From Betaproteobacteria bacterium (GTDB taxonomy: Bacteria > Pseudomonadota > Gammaproteobacteria > Burkholderiales > Burkholderiaceae_C), in assembly GCA_013289985.1 (NCBI GenBank), contig JABCYW010000008.1:1-64000 (forward strand): a stretch of 64,000 bases of DNA, written 5' to 3'. Numbering within the stretch: position 1 is the first letter of the stretch; every line of letters begins with the position of its first letter. Both the position numbers and the translations under genes were made by a program. Positions 52,610-61,253 of this stretch are shown piece after piece. The notes under the pieces are model-generated. The model did not search any database. It worked only from the letters and a program-made list of their open reading frames with translations, and had not been told where the DNA came from.

Positions 52610-53017
52610 ATGCCGCTGAGCATCGTCGCCAGGGAAGCGTTGAAGGTCGGCCAGCCGCTGGTCGTCGACGCCGACTCGCCCGCCGGACGCTACGCCACGG
52701 TGTTCGAGGACGACGGCGAGACCGGCGTCTTCTATGCGGTGGACACCGACGTGGAAGACGGCAATCCGGTGCGCGACGCGCTGCTGGTCTACGTGGCCGC
52801 CGACGTCACCGATGCGCAGCTCGCGTCGACGCTGGAGATCGGCTGGTCGGACGACGGCCTCAAGGCCTTGCTGCTGATCAACGACGAGCCCCACGCGGCA
52901 TTCGACTTCCAGCGCCGCCAGGGCTGGTGCCAGAGCGGCCAGCCGGCCGCGGGCGGCACGGGCTGGTCGCCCGGTTCACGAGCCTGGAGCGAGGACGTCG
53001 AGGCCTTGTTCGACTGA
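52610..53017 (+). CDS. DUF2251-like protein
   Basis: 135 residues beginning four bases after the Trp-rich gene, so likely co-transcribed. AGRYATVFEDDGETGVFYAVDTDVEDGNPVRDALLVYVAADVTD and LEIGWSDDGLKALLLINDEPHAAFDFQRRQGWCQSG resemble DUF2251 proteins. Small, acidic, cytoplasmic; function unknown. Confidence 0.78.
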   Translation: MPLSIVAREALKVGQPLVVDADSPAGRYATVFEDDGETGVFYAVDTDVEDGNPVRDALLVYVAADVTDAQLASTLEIGWSDDGLKALLLINDEPHAAFDFQRRQGWCQSGQPAAGGTGWSPGSRAWSEDVEALFD

Positions 53018-53022
53018 CGTTG

Positions 53023-53214
53023 TCAGGGCGCGTCCGGATGGCGTGCCCGCCAGGCCCGCATGGCCTGCCGCCACGCATCCATCGCGAGATCGTGCAGGTC
53101 GAAGATGCACGGATCGCAGCCGTTGCCGCAGCACAGCTCGAAGTCGGGCTGGGGCGGGGCGGCGGGCATCGGATCGGGGTCGTCGGGTCCGGGTGACGGT
53201 GGCGGCGTCGTCAT
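53023..53214 (-). CDS. Oxidoreductase-like domain protein (PF09791 type)
   Basis: 63 residues. The Pro-rich N-terminus is followed by FELCCGNGCDPCIFDLHDLAMDAWRQAMRAW, whose CCGNGCxPCxxD motif defines the oxidoreductase-like family. The four cysteines could bind metal. It follows the MFS gene by 7 bases and may be co-transcribed. Function unknown. Confidence 0.85.
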   Translation of the reverse strand: MTTPPPSPGPDDPDPMPAAPPQPDFELCCGNGCDPCIFDLHDLAMDAWRQAMRAWRARHPDAP

Positions 53215-53221
53215 GTCCCCA

Positions 53222-54382
53222 TTATCGGGCGACCACCCGGCCGGCGCAGGCGGGCACCAGCGCCATCAGCGCCGCCAGCACCCAGAACGCGAGGGGCAGG
53301 CTCGCCAGGTGCGAGACGAAGCCGACGGCGGCCGGGCCCATCAGCTGGCCCGCGTAGCCCACCGTGGTGAGCGCGGCCACGGCCATCGCCGCCGAGGTGC
53401 CCGGTACGTTGCCGGCGCGGCGGAACAGCACCGGCACGATGTTGGACGCGCCCAGCCCGATCAGCACGAAGCCGGCCAGTGCCGTCTCCAGCCGGCCGCC
53501 CGCCAGCAGCACCGCGAAGCCCAGCAGCGACACGGCGCCGCCCCACTGCATGGTGGCGCGGTCGCCGAAGCGCCCGGTGATGGCGTCGCCGCCGAGCCGG
53601 CCGGCCGTCATCGCCACCGAGAAGAACGCGTAGCCGAGGCCGCCCTGCACGGTGGCCGCGAGGCCGCGCGTGGTCAGCAACAGGGCGCTCCAGTCGAGCA
53701 TCGCGCCCTCTACCAGGAAACACACCGCCGCCAGCGCGGCCAGCAGCACGACAGGGCCGCGCGGCCAGGCCAGCGAATGGCCGGCGGCGACCCGGGGCGT
53801 CTCGGCCAGCCGCGGCGCGACGGCGGCCATGGCGACCACCATGATCGCCAGGCAGCCCAGCGTGCAGGCGAGCGGGCCGACGCCCCACGAGAGCAGGCAC
53901 GTGACCAGCGCGGCGCCGCCGAAGCCGCCGATGGAGTACATCGCGTGGAAGCCGGACATCAGCGGCACGCGCGCGCCGCGCTCCACCTCCACGGCATGCA
54001 CGTTCATGGCCACGTCGAGCGATCCGAGCGCCGCGCCGAACACGAGCAGCACGGTGCCCAGCGTCCAGGGCGAGCCGGCGATCGCCAACAGCGGCAGCAG
54101 CAGGGCCATCGCCAGGCCGCTGCCGACCACCACGGGCTTGCAGCCGTAGCGCGCGCACAGCGGGCCGGTGCGCTGCATCGCGGTGACCGAGCCCGCGCCC
54201 AGGCACAGCAGCAGCAGCCCCATGAGGCCGTCATCGGCGACCAGGCGCTGCTTGGCGAACGGGATCAGCGGGGCCCAGGCCGCGACGCCGAAGCCGGCCA
54301 CGAGGAAGGCGATGCGCGTGGCGAGGCGGGCGCCGGGACTGTCGGCGGAGAAGGCGGAAGCGGGGATCGCGGCAGAGGTCAT
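53222..54382 (-). CDS. MFS transporter
   Basis: 386 residues from the ATG at 54382, with about twelve membrane helices. FLVAGFGVAAWAPLIPFAKQRL is the typical first helix of the YbjJ/fucose-like subgroup, and GSLDVAMNVHAVEVERG with PLMSGFHAMYSIGGFGGAAL is the diagnostic central stretch. Substrate unknown; sugar-related transport is suggested by the DeoR regulator immediately upstream. Confidence 0.88.
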   Translation of the reverse strand: MTSAAIPASAFSADSPGARLATRIAFLVAGFGVAAWAPLIPFAKQRLVADDGLMGLLLLCLGAGSVTAMQRTGPLCARYGCKPVVVGSGLAMALLLPLLAIAGSPWTLGTVLLVFGAALGSLDVAMNVHAVEVERGARVPLMSGFHAMYSIGGFGGAALVTCLLSWGVGPLACTLGCLAIMVVAMAAVAPRLAETPRVAAGHSLAWPRGPVVLLAALAAVCFLVEGAMLDWSALLLTTRGLAATVQGGLGYAFFSVAMTAGRLGGDAITGRFGDRATMQWGGAVSLLGFAVLLAGGRLETALAGFVLIGLGASNIVPVLFRRAGNVPGTSAAMAVAALTTVGYAGQLMGPAAVGFVSHLASLPLAFWVLAALMALVPACAGRVVAR

Positions 54383-54386
54383 GAAG

Positions 54387-55163
54387 TCAGGCGGCCGGGC
54401 CGGCCACGGCGAGGGTGGCGCCGGCGGCGCGCAGGGGATCGATGAATGCGGCCGGGGCGTCATGCTCCACCACGAGGAGGTCGACGTCGGCGAGCGCGCA
54501 CGCGCGATGCGGGGCGCGTGCCTCGAACTTCGAGTTCATCGCCAGCACCACGCAGTCGCGCGTGACCTCCATCAGCACGCGCTTGAACAACGCGTCGGCG
54601 TGCAGCGCCGCGCCGATGCCGCGCTGGGGATGCACGGCGCACGCGCCCAGGAAGCAGCGATCGACGTTGAGCTGGGCCACGGCCTGCACGGCGGCCGTGT
54701 CGACGCAGCCGCCCACGGTGGTGTCGACGCTGCCGCCGATCATGATCAGGCGCAGGTCGGGCCGGCGCAGCACGGCGCCGGCGATGTCGATGGCGTTGGT
54801 GGCCACCGTCAGTTCCTGGTCCTCGGGCAGGAACTCGGTGAGCGCGAGGTTGGTGCTGCCCGCGTCGAGGAACAGCAGCTCGCCGGGCCGGATGGACTCG
54901 GCCGCGGTGCGCGCGAGCGCCTCCTTGCGGCCGCGAGACTCGTCGATGCGCGCGAACATCGGCTGCGTCTGCGGCGTGACGGGCAGGGCGCCGCCGTAGA
55001 CGCGGCGGCAGCGGCCTTCCGCCGCGAGCGCGCGCAGGTCGCGCCGGATCGCGTCCTCCGAGACGTCGAATTCGAGGGCCAGCGTGGCGGCCACCACGGC
55101 CTGGCCGCCGGCCAGCCGGTCGGCGATCACGTCGCGGCGGGCGAGGGGAAGAGGCACTTGCAT
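54387..55163 (-). CDS. DeoR/GlpR-family transcriptional regulator
   Basis: 258 residues. N-terminal helix-turn-helix LALEFDVSEDAIRRDLRALAAEGRCRRVYGGALP; C-terminal DeoR sensor domain with LLFLDAGSTNLALTEFL, LTVATNAIDIA, and IMIGGSVDTTVGGCVD. Such regulators sense phosphorylated sugars. It precedes the MFS gene by 4 bases and diverges from the kinase gene. CGTGCA recurs in the intergenic region at 55178-55183 and 55210-55215, a candidate half-site. Confidence 0.93.
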   Translation of the reverse strand: MQVPLPLARRDVIADRLAGGQAVVAATLALEFDVSEDAIRRDLRALAAEGRCRRVYGGALPVTPQTQPMFARIDESRGRKEALARTAAESIRPGELLFLDAGSTNLALTEFLPEDQELTVATNAIDIAGAVLRRPDLRLIMIGGSVDTTVGGCVDTAAVQAVAQLNVDRCFLGACAVHPQRGIGAALHADALFKRVLMEVTRDCVVLAMNSKFEARAPHRACALADVDLLVVEHDAPAAFIDPLRAAGATLAVAGPAA

Positions 55164-55253
55164 GCCGCCATCTTAAACGTGCACAAACAAGAATGCAATC
55201 ACGTATGATCGTGCATCAACGAGAGGCCGCGCGGCGGCGAGAATGAGCGGACG

Positions 55254-56234
55254 GTGGACAGCAAGACCAAGAATTCCAAGTCGCGCGCGCAGATCGAGAC
55301 ACTGGCGCGCCGTGCGTTCGGCGGCCTCGGACTGGCGACCGGCGAATCGGCGCTGCGCGAGCTGAAGGACGGCTGGTTCAACGCGGCCTACGCACTGGTG
55401 CTGGCCGACGGGCGCGAGGTCATCCTGAAGATCGCGCCGCCGCCGGGCGCCGAGGTGATGGGCTACGAGCGCGACCTGATGGCCACCGAGGTCGCGACGA
55501 TGCGCCGCGTCCGCGCGAACCCGGCCATCCCGGTGCCGGCCGTGCTGTTCCACGACGACTCGCGGGAGATCTGCGACTCGCCCTGGTTCGTCATGGAGCG
55601 CATCGCCGGCGACGTCCTCGATCACGTGCGCAAGTCGCTCCCGCCCGACGTGGCGGCGGCCATCGACCGCGAGCTCGGCGCGATGCTGCGCGAGCTCAAC
55701 GGCTTCCGTGGCGAGTGGTTCGGCTATCCGGGCAACCCGGCGCTGCGTGCATCGACGTGGCGCGAGGCCTTCCTGGCCATCGTCGAGTCGGTGCTGGCGG
55801 ACGCGGCGCGCAAGGACGTGCGGTTCGCCTGGCCGGCGGCATGCATCCGCACCCTCGTCGACGCGCATGCCTCCAGCCTGGACGAGGTGCGCGAGCCGCG
55901 CCTGGTGCACTGGGACTCGTGGGACTCCAACGTCTTCGTGGCCGACGGCCATGTCCGCGGCCTGATCGACTTCGAACGCGCGCTGTGGGCCGACCCCCTG
56001 ATGGAGGCGCTGTTCCGCGGGCTCACGTGGAGCGGCGTCACCGACGCCATGCGCGGCTACGGCAAGGACACTTTCACGGACGACGAACTGCGCCGCTGCT
56101 GGCTCTACACGCTGCACCTGGGCCTCGTGATGGAGACCGAGTGCGCCTACCGCGCGTATCCCGGCGACGAGATACGCAGCGGGGCGCGGCGGCTGGTGGT
56201 GCAGGCGCTCGAGTGGCTCGAAGCCCGGGCCTGA
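55254..56234 (+). CDS. Aminoglycoside phosphotransferase (APH)-family kinase
   Basis: 326 residues from a GTG at 55254. ELKDGWFNAAYALVLADGREVILKIAPPPG is the nucleotide-binding lobe. LVHWDSWDSNVFVADG is the catalytic HxD...N loop and LIDFERALWADPLME the metal-binding loop, with DFE in place of the usual DxD. SPWFVMERIAGDVL is the hinge. Small-molecule kinase; with a DeoR regulator and MFS transporter divergent, a role in uptake and phosphorylation of one substrate is an inference. Not necessarily a resistance gene. Confidence 0.88.
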   Translation: MDSKTKNSKSRAQIETLARRAFGGLGLATGESALRELKDGWFNAAYALVLADGREVILKIAPPPGAEVMGYERDLMATEVATMRRVRANPAIPVPAVLFHDDSREICDSPWFVMERIAGDVLDHVRKSLPPDVAAAIDRELGAMLRELNGFRGEWFGYPGNPALRASTWREAFLAIVESVLADAARKDVRFAWPAACIRTLVDAHASSLDEVREPRLVHWDSWDSNVFVADGHVRGLIDFERALWADPLMEALFRGLTWSGVTDAMRGYGKDTFTDDELRRCWLYTLHLGLVMETECAYRAYPGDEIRSGARRLVVQALEWLEARA

Positions 56235-56247
56235 GCGCGGCCGTCAC

Positions 56248-57933
56248 TCACTCGAACTTGTCGAGCACCGCCCCGAAGCTCGCGCTCGACGAGTGCCGCG
56301 CGAACTTGGCCAGCACGCCCCGGGTGTAGCGCGGCGCGGGCTGTTTCCACGCGGCCCTGCGGCGCGCGAGCTCGACGTCCGGCACGTGCAGTTCCAGCAC
56401 CAGCCGGTGCGCGTCGATGGTGATCGAGTCGCCTTCGTGCACCAGCGCGATGGCGCCGCCCTCGTAGGCCTCGGGCGCCACGTGGCCCACCACCATGCCC
56501 CAGGTGCCGCCCGAGAAGCGGCCGTCGGTGATCAGCCCCACCGATTCGCCCAGGCCCTGTCCGATGAGCGCGCCGGTGGGCGCCAGCATCTCGGGCATGC
56601 CCGGGCCGCCCTTGGGGCCGAGGTAGCGCAGGATCATCACGTCGCCGGCCACGATCTTCCCTGCCATGATGGCGGCCAGTGCCGACTGCTCGTCGTCGAA
56701 CACCCGCGCCGGGCCGGTGATGACCGGGTTCTTCAGGCCCGTGATCTTGGCCACGCAGCCCTCGGTGGCGAGGTTGCCGCGCAGGATGGCCAGGTGGCCG
56801 TCGGCGTACATCGCGTCGGCGATGGGGCGGATCACCTGCTGGTCGGCGCGCGGCGCCGAGGGCACGCCGGCCAGCGACTCGGCCACGGTCTGGCCGGTGA
56901 TGGTCATGCAGTGGCCGTGCAGCAGGCCGGCATCGAGCAGCAGCTTCATCACCTGCGGGATGCCGCCGGCGCGGTGCAGGTCGATCGCCAGGAAGCGGCC
57001 GCTGGGCTTCAGGTCGCACAGCACCGGCGTGCGCTTGCGGATGCGCTCGAAGTCGTCGATGGTCCACTCGACCTCGGCCGCATGCGCGATGGCCAGGAAG
57101 TGCAGCACCGCGTTGGTGGAGCCGCCGGTGGCCATGATCACGGCCACCGCGTTCTCGATGGCCTCGCGGGTGACGATGTCGCGCGGCTTCAGGTCGGCCT
57201 TCACGGCCTCCACCAGCACGCGCGCCGATTCGCGCGTGTTCTCGATCTTCTCGCCCTCCACGTTGGCCATGGTGGACGAGTACGGCAGGCTCATGCCCAG
57301 CGCCTCGAACGACGACGACATCGTGTTGGCCGTGTACATGCCGCCGCACGAGCCCGGGCCGGGGATGGCGCGGCGTTCGATCTGGCAGAAGTCCTCCTCG
57401 CTCATCCTGCCGGCCGAGAACTGGCCCACGGCCTCGAACACGCTCACGATGTTGAGATCCTCGCCCTTGTAGCGGCCCGGCAGGATGGTGCCGCCGTAGA
57501 CGTAGATGGCCGGCACGTTGGCGCGCAGCATGCCCATCATGCCGCCGGGCATGTTCTTGTCGCAGCCGCCGATCACCATCACGCCGTCCATCCACTGGCC
57601 GCCCACGCAGGTCTCCACGCAGTCGGAGATCACCTCGCGCGAGACCAGGCTGTACTTCATGCCCTCGGTGCCCATGGCCATGCCGTCGGAGATGGTGGGC
57701 GTGCCGAAGAGCTGCGCATTGGCGCCGGCCGCCTTCAGCGCGGCTACGGCCGCGTCGGCCAGCGGCTGCAGGCCCGAGTTGCACGGCGTGATGGTGGAGT
57801 GCCCGTTGGCCACGCCGATCATCGGCTTGCCGAAGTCGGCCTCCTGGTAGCCCATCGCGTAGTACATCGAGCGGTTGGGCGCGCGGGCGACGCCCTCGGT
57901 GATGTTCCTCGAGCGGCGGTTGGCGGCGGACAT
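56248..57933 (-). CDS. ilvD: Dihydroxy-acid dehydratase
   Basis: 561 residues. The cysteine cluster ligands are in [26 protein letters not shown] and [21 protein letters not shown]-type C-terminal motifs appear as [24 protein letters not shown]. It dehydrates dihydroxy acids in valine/isoleucine synthesis. Divergent from lgt with a 112-base promoter region. Confidence 0.96.
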   Translation of the reverse strand: MSAANRRSRNITEGVARAPNRSMYYAMGYQEADFGKPMIGVANGHSTITPCNSGLQPLADAAVAALKAAGANAQLFGTPTISDGMAMGTEGMKYSLVSREVISDCVETCVGGQWMDGVMVIGGCDKNMPGGMMGMLRANVPAIYVYGGTILPGRYKGEDLNIVSVFEAVGQFSAGRMSEEDFCQIERRAIPGPGSCGGMYTANTMSSSFEALGMSLPYSSTMANVEGEKIENTRESARVLVEAVKADLKPRDIVTREAIENAVAVIMATGGSTNAVLHFLAIAHAAEVEWTIDDFERIRKRTPVLCDLKPSGRFLAIDLHRAGGIPQVMKLLLDAGLLHGHCMTITGQTVAESLAGVPSAPRADQQVIRPIADAMYADGHLAILRGNLATEGCVAKITGLKNPVITGPARVFDDEQSALAAIMAGKIVAGDVMILRYLGPKGGPGMPEMLAPTGALIGQGLGESVGLITDGRFSGGTWGMVVGHVAPEAYEGGAIALVHEGDSITIDAHRLVLELHVPDVELARRRAAWKQPAPRYTRGVLAKFARHSSSASFGAVLDKFE

Positions 57934-58045
57934 GGCGATCTCCTGGAATCGTTCGGACGGGCGAAGGGGGCGGACGCAAGTATGGCGCGGGAAAATGGCC
58001 TGTCAAAACAGCGACAATCGCCGCCTGTTCAAGGAGTCCAAGCTG

Positions 58046-58927
58046 ATGCTGGAGCACCCCCACATCGATCCCGTCGCGCTCAACCTCGGCCACTGGCACC
58101 TGTTCGGCCACGACTTCGCGCCGGCGATCCACTGGTACGGCCTCACCTACATGGTCGCGTTCGGCCTGTTCGTGTGGCTGGCCGGCAAGCGCGCGCAATA
58201 CCCGTGGTTCGCGCGCGAGGGCTGGGTGCGCCGCGACGTGGAGGACCTGCTGTTCTACGGCGTGCTGGGCGTGGTGCTGGGCGGACGCCTGGGCTACGTG
58301 ATCTTCTACAAGCCGCTGTACTACGCCCAGCACCTGGGCGAGATCGTCGCGGTGTGGAACGGCGGCATGTCCTTCCACGGCGGCATGCTGGGCGTGGCCG
58401 TCGCGATGGCGTTCTTCGGCTGGCAGCGCAAGCGGCCGTTCCTGCAGGTGATCGACCTCATCGCGCCGTGCGTGCCGCTGGGCCTGGCGAGCGGACGCGT
58501 GGGCAACTTCATCAACGGCGAGCTGTGGGGACGCGTGGCCGATCCGTCGCTGCCATGGGCCATGGTGTTTCCCGAGTCGGGCACGCTGCAGCCGCGTCAT
58601 CCGTCGCAGATCTACCAGTTCCTGGGCGAGGGCATCTGCCTGTTCCTGATCCTGTGGATCTTCGGCAAGAAGGAACGCGGCCGCGGCCAGGTCGCCGGCC
58701 TGTTCCTGATCGGCTACGGCTTCTTCCGCTTCGTGGCGGAGTACTTCCGCGCGCCGGATGACTTCATCGGCGACAAGACCACGCTGGTGGGCGACCCGGC
58801 CACGCACCTGCTCGCCTTCGGCTGGAGCGAGGGCCAGTGGCTGTGCGTGCCGATGATCGTGGCCGGCCTGCTGGTGTTCTGGTGGGGCTCGCGCCAGCCG
58901 CGCGGCGGCGCGGCGCCCGCCGCCTGA
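58046..58927 (+). CDS. lgt: Prolipoprotein diacylglyceryl transferase
   Basis: 293 residues from the ATG at 58046 with AAGGAG nine bases upstream. Seven membrane helices. MSFHGGMLGVAVAM carries the catalytic His, ASGRVGNFINGELWGR is the Lgt signature, and PRHPSQIYQFLGEG and YGFFRFVAEYFRAPD are conserved. It attaches diacylglycerol to the lipobox cysteine of lipoproteins, including the small ones in this window. dnaQ follows 37 bases later. Confidence 0.96.
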   Translation: MLEHPHIDPVALNLGHWHLFGHDFAPAIHWYGLTYMVAFGLFVWLAGKRAQYPWFAREGWVRRDVEDLLFYGVLGVVLGGRLGYVIFYKPLYYAQHLGEIVAVWNGGMSFHGGMLGVAVAMAFFGWQRKRPFLQVIDLIAPCVPLGLASGRVGNFINGELWGRVADPSLPWAMVFPESGTLQPRHPSQIYQFLGEGICLFLILWIFGKKERGRGQVAGLFLIGYGFFRFVAEYFRAPDDFIGDKTTLVGDPATHLLAFGWSEGQWLCVPMIVAGLLVFWWGSRQPRGGAAPAA

Positions 58928-58964
58928 TCTGCGAAACTACGTCCCGCATCCTTTCGAGAGCCTC

Positions 58965-59687
58965 ATGCGCCAGATCTTCCTCGACACCGAAACCACCGGC
59001 CTGAGCCCCGAGAGCGGCGACCGCATGGTCGAGATCGGCTGCGTGGAGATGGACAACCGCCGCCTCACCGGCCGCCACCTGCACTTCTACCTGAACCCGG
59101 AGCGCAGGAACGGCGAGGGCGCGGTCGCGGTGCACGGCCTCACGGATGAATTCCTGTCCGACAAGCCGCTGTTCGCGCAGGTGGCCGACGAGGTGATCGA
59201 GTTCATCCGCGGCGCCGAGATCATCATCCACAACGCCAGCTTCGACGTCGGCTTCCTCAACGAGGAACTGCGCCGCTGCGGCCTGCCCAAGTTCAGCACG
59301 CACGTGGCGGCCGTCACCGACACGCTGCAGATGGCGCGCGACCAGTTCCCGGGCAAGTCCAACTCGCTCGACGCGCTGTGCAAGCGCCTCGAGGTGGACA
59401 ACACCAACCGCACGCTGCACGGCGCGCTGATCGACGCCAACCTGCTCGCCGAGGTCTACATCCGCCTCACCCGCGGCCAGGACTCTCTGGTGATGGACAT
59501 GACCGAGGAGAGCCGCGGCAACGCCGGCGACGTCGGCGGCCCGGTCGACCTCAGCGTGTTCGCGCTGCCGGTGCTCGCGGCGAGCGACACCGAACTCGCC
59601 GACCACGAGCGCGTGTTGGGCGAGATCGACAAGGCAAGCGGCGGAAAGACGATCTGGCGTGCACAACAGCAAGAAGCTGTGGCATAA
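58965..59687 (+). CDS. dnaQ: DNA polymerase III epsilon subunit
   Basis: 240 residues. The DEDDh exonuclease motifs are complete: IFLDTETTGLSP (ExoI), IIIHNASFDVGFLNEEL (ExoII) and HGALIDANLLAEVYI with the catalytic His and Asp (ExoIII). The C-terminal helix LADHERVLGEIDKASGGKTIW resembles the polymerase alpha contact tail. It provides 3'-5' proofreading. tRNA-Val follows 36 bases downstream. Confidence 0.95.
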   Translation: MRQIFLDTETTGLSPESGDRMVEIGCVEMDNRRLTGRHLHFYLNPERRNGEGAVAVHGLTDEFLSDKPLFAQVADEVIEFIRGAEIIIHNASFDVGFLNEELRRCGLPKFSTHVAAVTDTLQMARDQFPGKSNSLDALCKRLEVDNTNRTLHGALIDANLLAEVYIRLTRGQDSLVMDMTEESRGNAGDVGGPVDLSVFALPVLAASDTELADHERVLGEIDKASGGKTIWRAQQQEAVA

Positions 59688-59723
59688 TCCAAGGCTGTCC
59701 TGACAACAGGACAACAAGTTATC

Positions 59724-59798
59724 GGGTGGTTAGCTCAGCGGTAGAGCATTGCCTTCACACGGCAAGGGTCACAGGTTCAATCCCTGTACCACCCACCA
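59724..59798 (+). tRNA. tRNA-Val (anticodon CAC)
   Basis: Acceptor GGGTGGT pairs with ACCACCC; the D-arm GCTC...GAGC is present; the anticodon stem TTGCC/GGCAA carries loop TTCACAC with anticodon CAC; the T-arm has GGTTCAATCC. CCA is encoded at 59796-59798. Body of 72 bases. The gene stands at the junction between core chromosome and an accessory island, and its 3' end is the likely integration point. Confidence 0.96.
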
Positions 59799-59801
59799 AT
59801 C

Positions 59802-59839
59802 AAAAGGCCTGTAAGTTCAACGACTTACAGGCCTTTTTT
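59802..59839 (+). terminator. Rho-independent terminator of tRNA-Val
   Basis: Perfect 15-bp stem AAAAGGCCTGTAAGT / ACTTACAGGCCTTTT with 6-base loop, followed by a T-run, starting 4 bases after CCA. Confidence 0.93.
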
Positions 59840-59851
59840 GCTTTCCGCGGT

Positions 59852-59915
59852 GGAGTCCCAATGGCGTCCCCGCCGAGGCCGGGACTCCTTCAGGGACTCC
59901 ACAATCTGAGACTCC
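59852..59915. repeat. Cluster of GGGACTCC boxes downstream of tRNA-Val
   Basis: GGAGTCCC at 59852-59859 is inverted relative to GGGACTCC at 59881-59888 and 59893-59900; GACTCC recurs at 59910-59915. Four copies of one box in 64 bases, directly behind a tRNA terminator, could be arm-type integrase binding sites or a relic of an earlier element. On the leftward strand two frames are open through here, so it might also be the fossil 3' end of an integrase gene. No gene is called. Confidence 0.4.
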
Positions 59916-59950
59916 AGATCGCGGGCGATCCTGTCGCCGCGATTCGATCT

Positions 59951-60805
59951 TCACGGATTGACGAGCCACTTTCGGATCAACGGCTCCTGGCGAGCTGAGG
60001 TGGCGAACACGTGGGTTTCTGCGCGACGCACGGTGGCGGTGTTCAAGCGTCTCACCAGTTCGTCCGGCGCCATCGATCCCAAGCGGGACGCAGCCTGCTG
60101 GCTACTACAGACTGCGAACAACACGTGGGGCGATAGTGGCAGCGTGAAGACATGCTCGCCGGTGATCAGCCCCTCCTGAATCACTGGCCGATCGCCGATC
60201 AGAAGGTCGTGTTTGGCATCCTTGAGCGGACGCACCAACCAGGTTTTTCCTGCCAACAGCGGCCCCAGAAACTGCTCACGACTGAGCACTTGCGGCAGGA
60301 GTTGGACTCCAAAATTCTCGAACAGAGGCGCGTTCCTAGCGCTGACGAATTCGAGCAGCGTCGCCTCTTTGGCATCGCCTCGAACAGCTTCATAGTCGAG
60401 CGGATTTTCTTCAAGCGAAGTCGTCAGTTCCTCCCTTCCCAACGCTCTCAGATGCTCGATCATCCCTGGGCCGCGAACGAGCAACGAGACGACAAATTTC
60501 GCCCATGTCAGCTGCTGCTCGTTCGTCAGAGTCAGGCCGGCCTTCAAGATTGCCTGGTGAACAAGCGCCGCTGGATCGTCAACGTGAGGCCCGAGAAAAT
60601 CTCTCTCCAGCGCCACGTCCAAATGCCCATCGTTCCGATGCAGCGAGTAAAGGTGCGCCATTCGTGCGACGGACTTCGCCTTGTACCGCTGGGCGTCGAG
60701 CTTGCCGTGCGCCCAGCGAAACGCCGTGAGCTTGCTGTCCGGGCCGGTGTGCCACTGCTCAAGCACAAATTTGGGGACGTAGTGCTGCTGGACGTGAGTT
60801 GCCAT
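59951..60805 (-). CDS. DUF4238 domain protein
   Basis: 284 residues from the ATG at 60805 (a TTG two codons earlier is an alternative). QQHYVPKFVLEQWHTGPDSKLTAFRW is the DUF4238 start, with the invariant HYVP. AKSVARMAHLYSLHRN and WAKFVVSLLVRGPGMIEHLRAL continue it, and TWLVRPLKDAKHDLLIGDRPVI and FTLPLSPHVLFAVCSS are the C-terminal blocks. No membrane helix or signal. GC and codon use are visibly lower than in the core genes, and Lys, Gln and Asn are more frequent. Function of the domain is unknown; these genes are common in mobile and defence-rich regions. Confidence 0.85.
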   Translation of the reverse strand: MATHVQQHYVPKFVLEQWHTGPDSKLTAFRWAHGKLDAQRYKAKSVARMAHLYSLHRNDGHLDVALERDFLGPHVDDPAALVHQAILKAGLTLTNEQQLTWAKFVVSLLVRGPGMIEHLRALGREELTTSLEENPLDYEAVRGDAKEATLLEFVSARNAPLFENFGVQLLPQVLSREQFLGPLLAGKTWLVRPLKDAKHDLLIGDRPVIQEGLITGEHVFTLPLSPHVLFAVCSSQQAASRLGSMAPDELVRRLNTATVRRAETHVFATSARQEPLIRKWLVNP

Positions 60806-61253
60806 GCTCAACGATAGCCGAACCTTGCTCTATGACACGGCGCTGTCCGCCTCGTGCGCGCCGCACCCGTAGAATTGGGCCTGCCAGCAGCGATGCTGGC
60901 CGCGGGGTTGCAGACATGCTTCCTGGCGCGTCATGCAGGTAAAGCGTCGCGCTGCCGAGCCCCGCGTCGCCCTGCCGGCTTTTCTTTCGGCACGCGGGAT
61001 GAGGATCGAACATGGCAACGCTGCCCAAGGCGCCATCGCGCGCACTTCCCGGATCAAGAGAGCTTCGAGGAAGCGCTCGGCTTCTGGCAGGCCCGGGTCG
61101 GCAGGATCAATGGATCAGCGGCACGCGCGAAGCAGACGGCCGAGTCAGCACGCGCGAGCGATGCAACAGCAAGCAATTCGCCAGGGCGGGTGTCGCGCGA
61201 GTCCCCTGACGAGGGCTCCTAACGCGCCGTTGCAGCACGAATACACTGCTGCC
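60806..61253. other. 448-base stretch without a convincing gene
   Basis: Open frames of 75-122 codons exist on both strands but overlap one another, lack ribosome sites and have no recognisable composition or motif. It separates the divergent DUF4238 gene and the membrane/coiled-coil gene and presumably holds both promoters. Confidence 0.5.

Noticed and set aside
56147-58807. 886-codon frame overlapping ilvD and lgt
   Set aside because: Shadow of ilvD in another frame joined to the complement of lgt; no coherent protein features.
59841-59950. Coding 3' end of a second integrase on the minus strand
   Set aside because: Two frames are open but no catalytic motif is visible; kept only as a possible relic in the box-cluster entry.
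60854-61222. 122-codon plus-strand ORF in the island gap
   Set aside because: No ribosome site or motif, and overlapping open frames on both strands are equally long.
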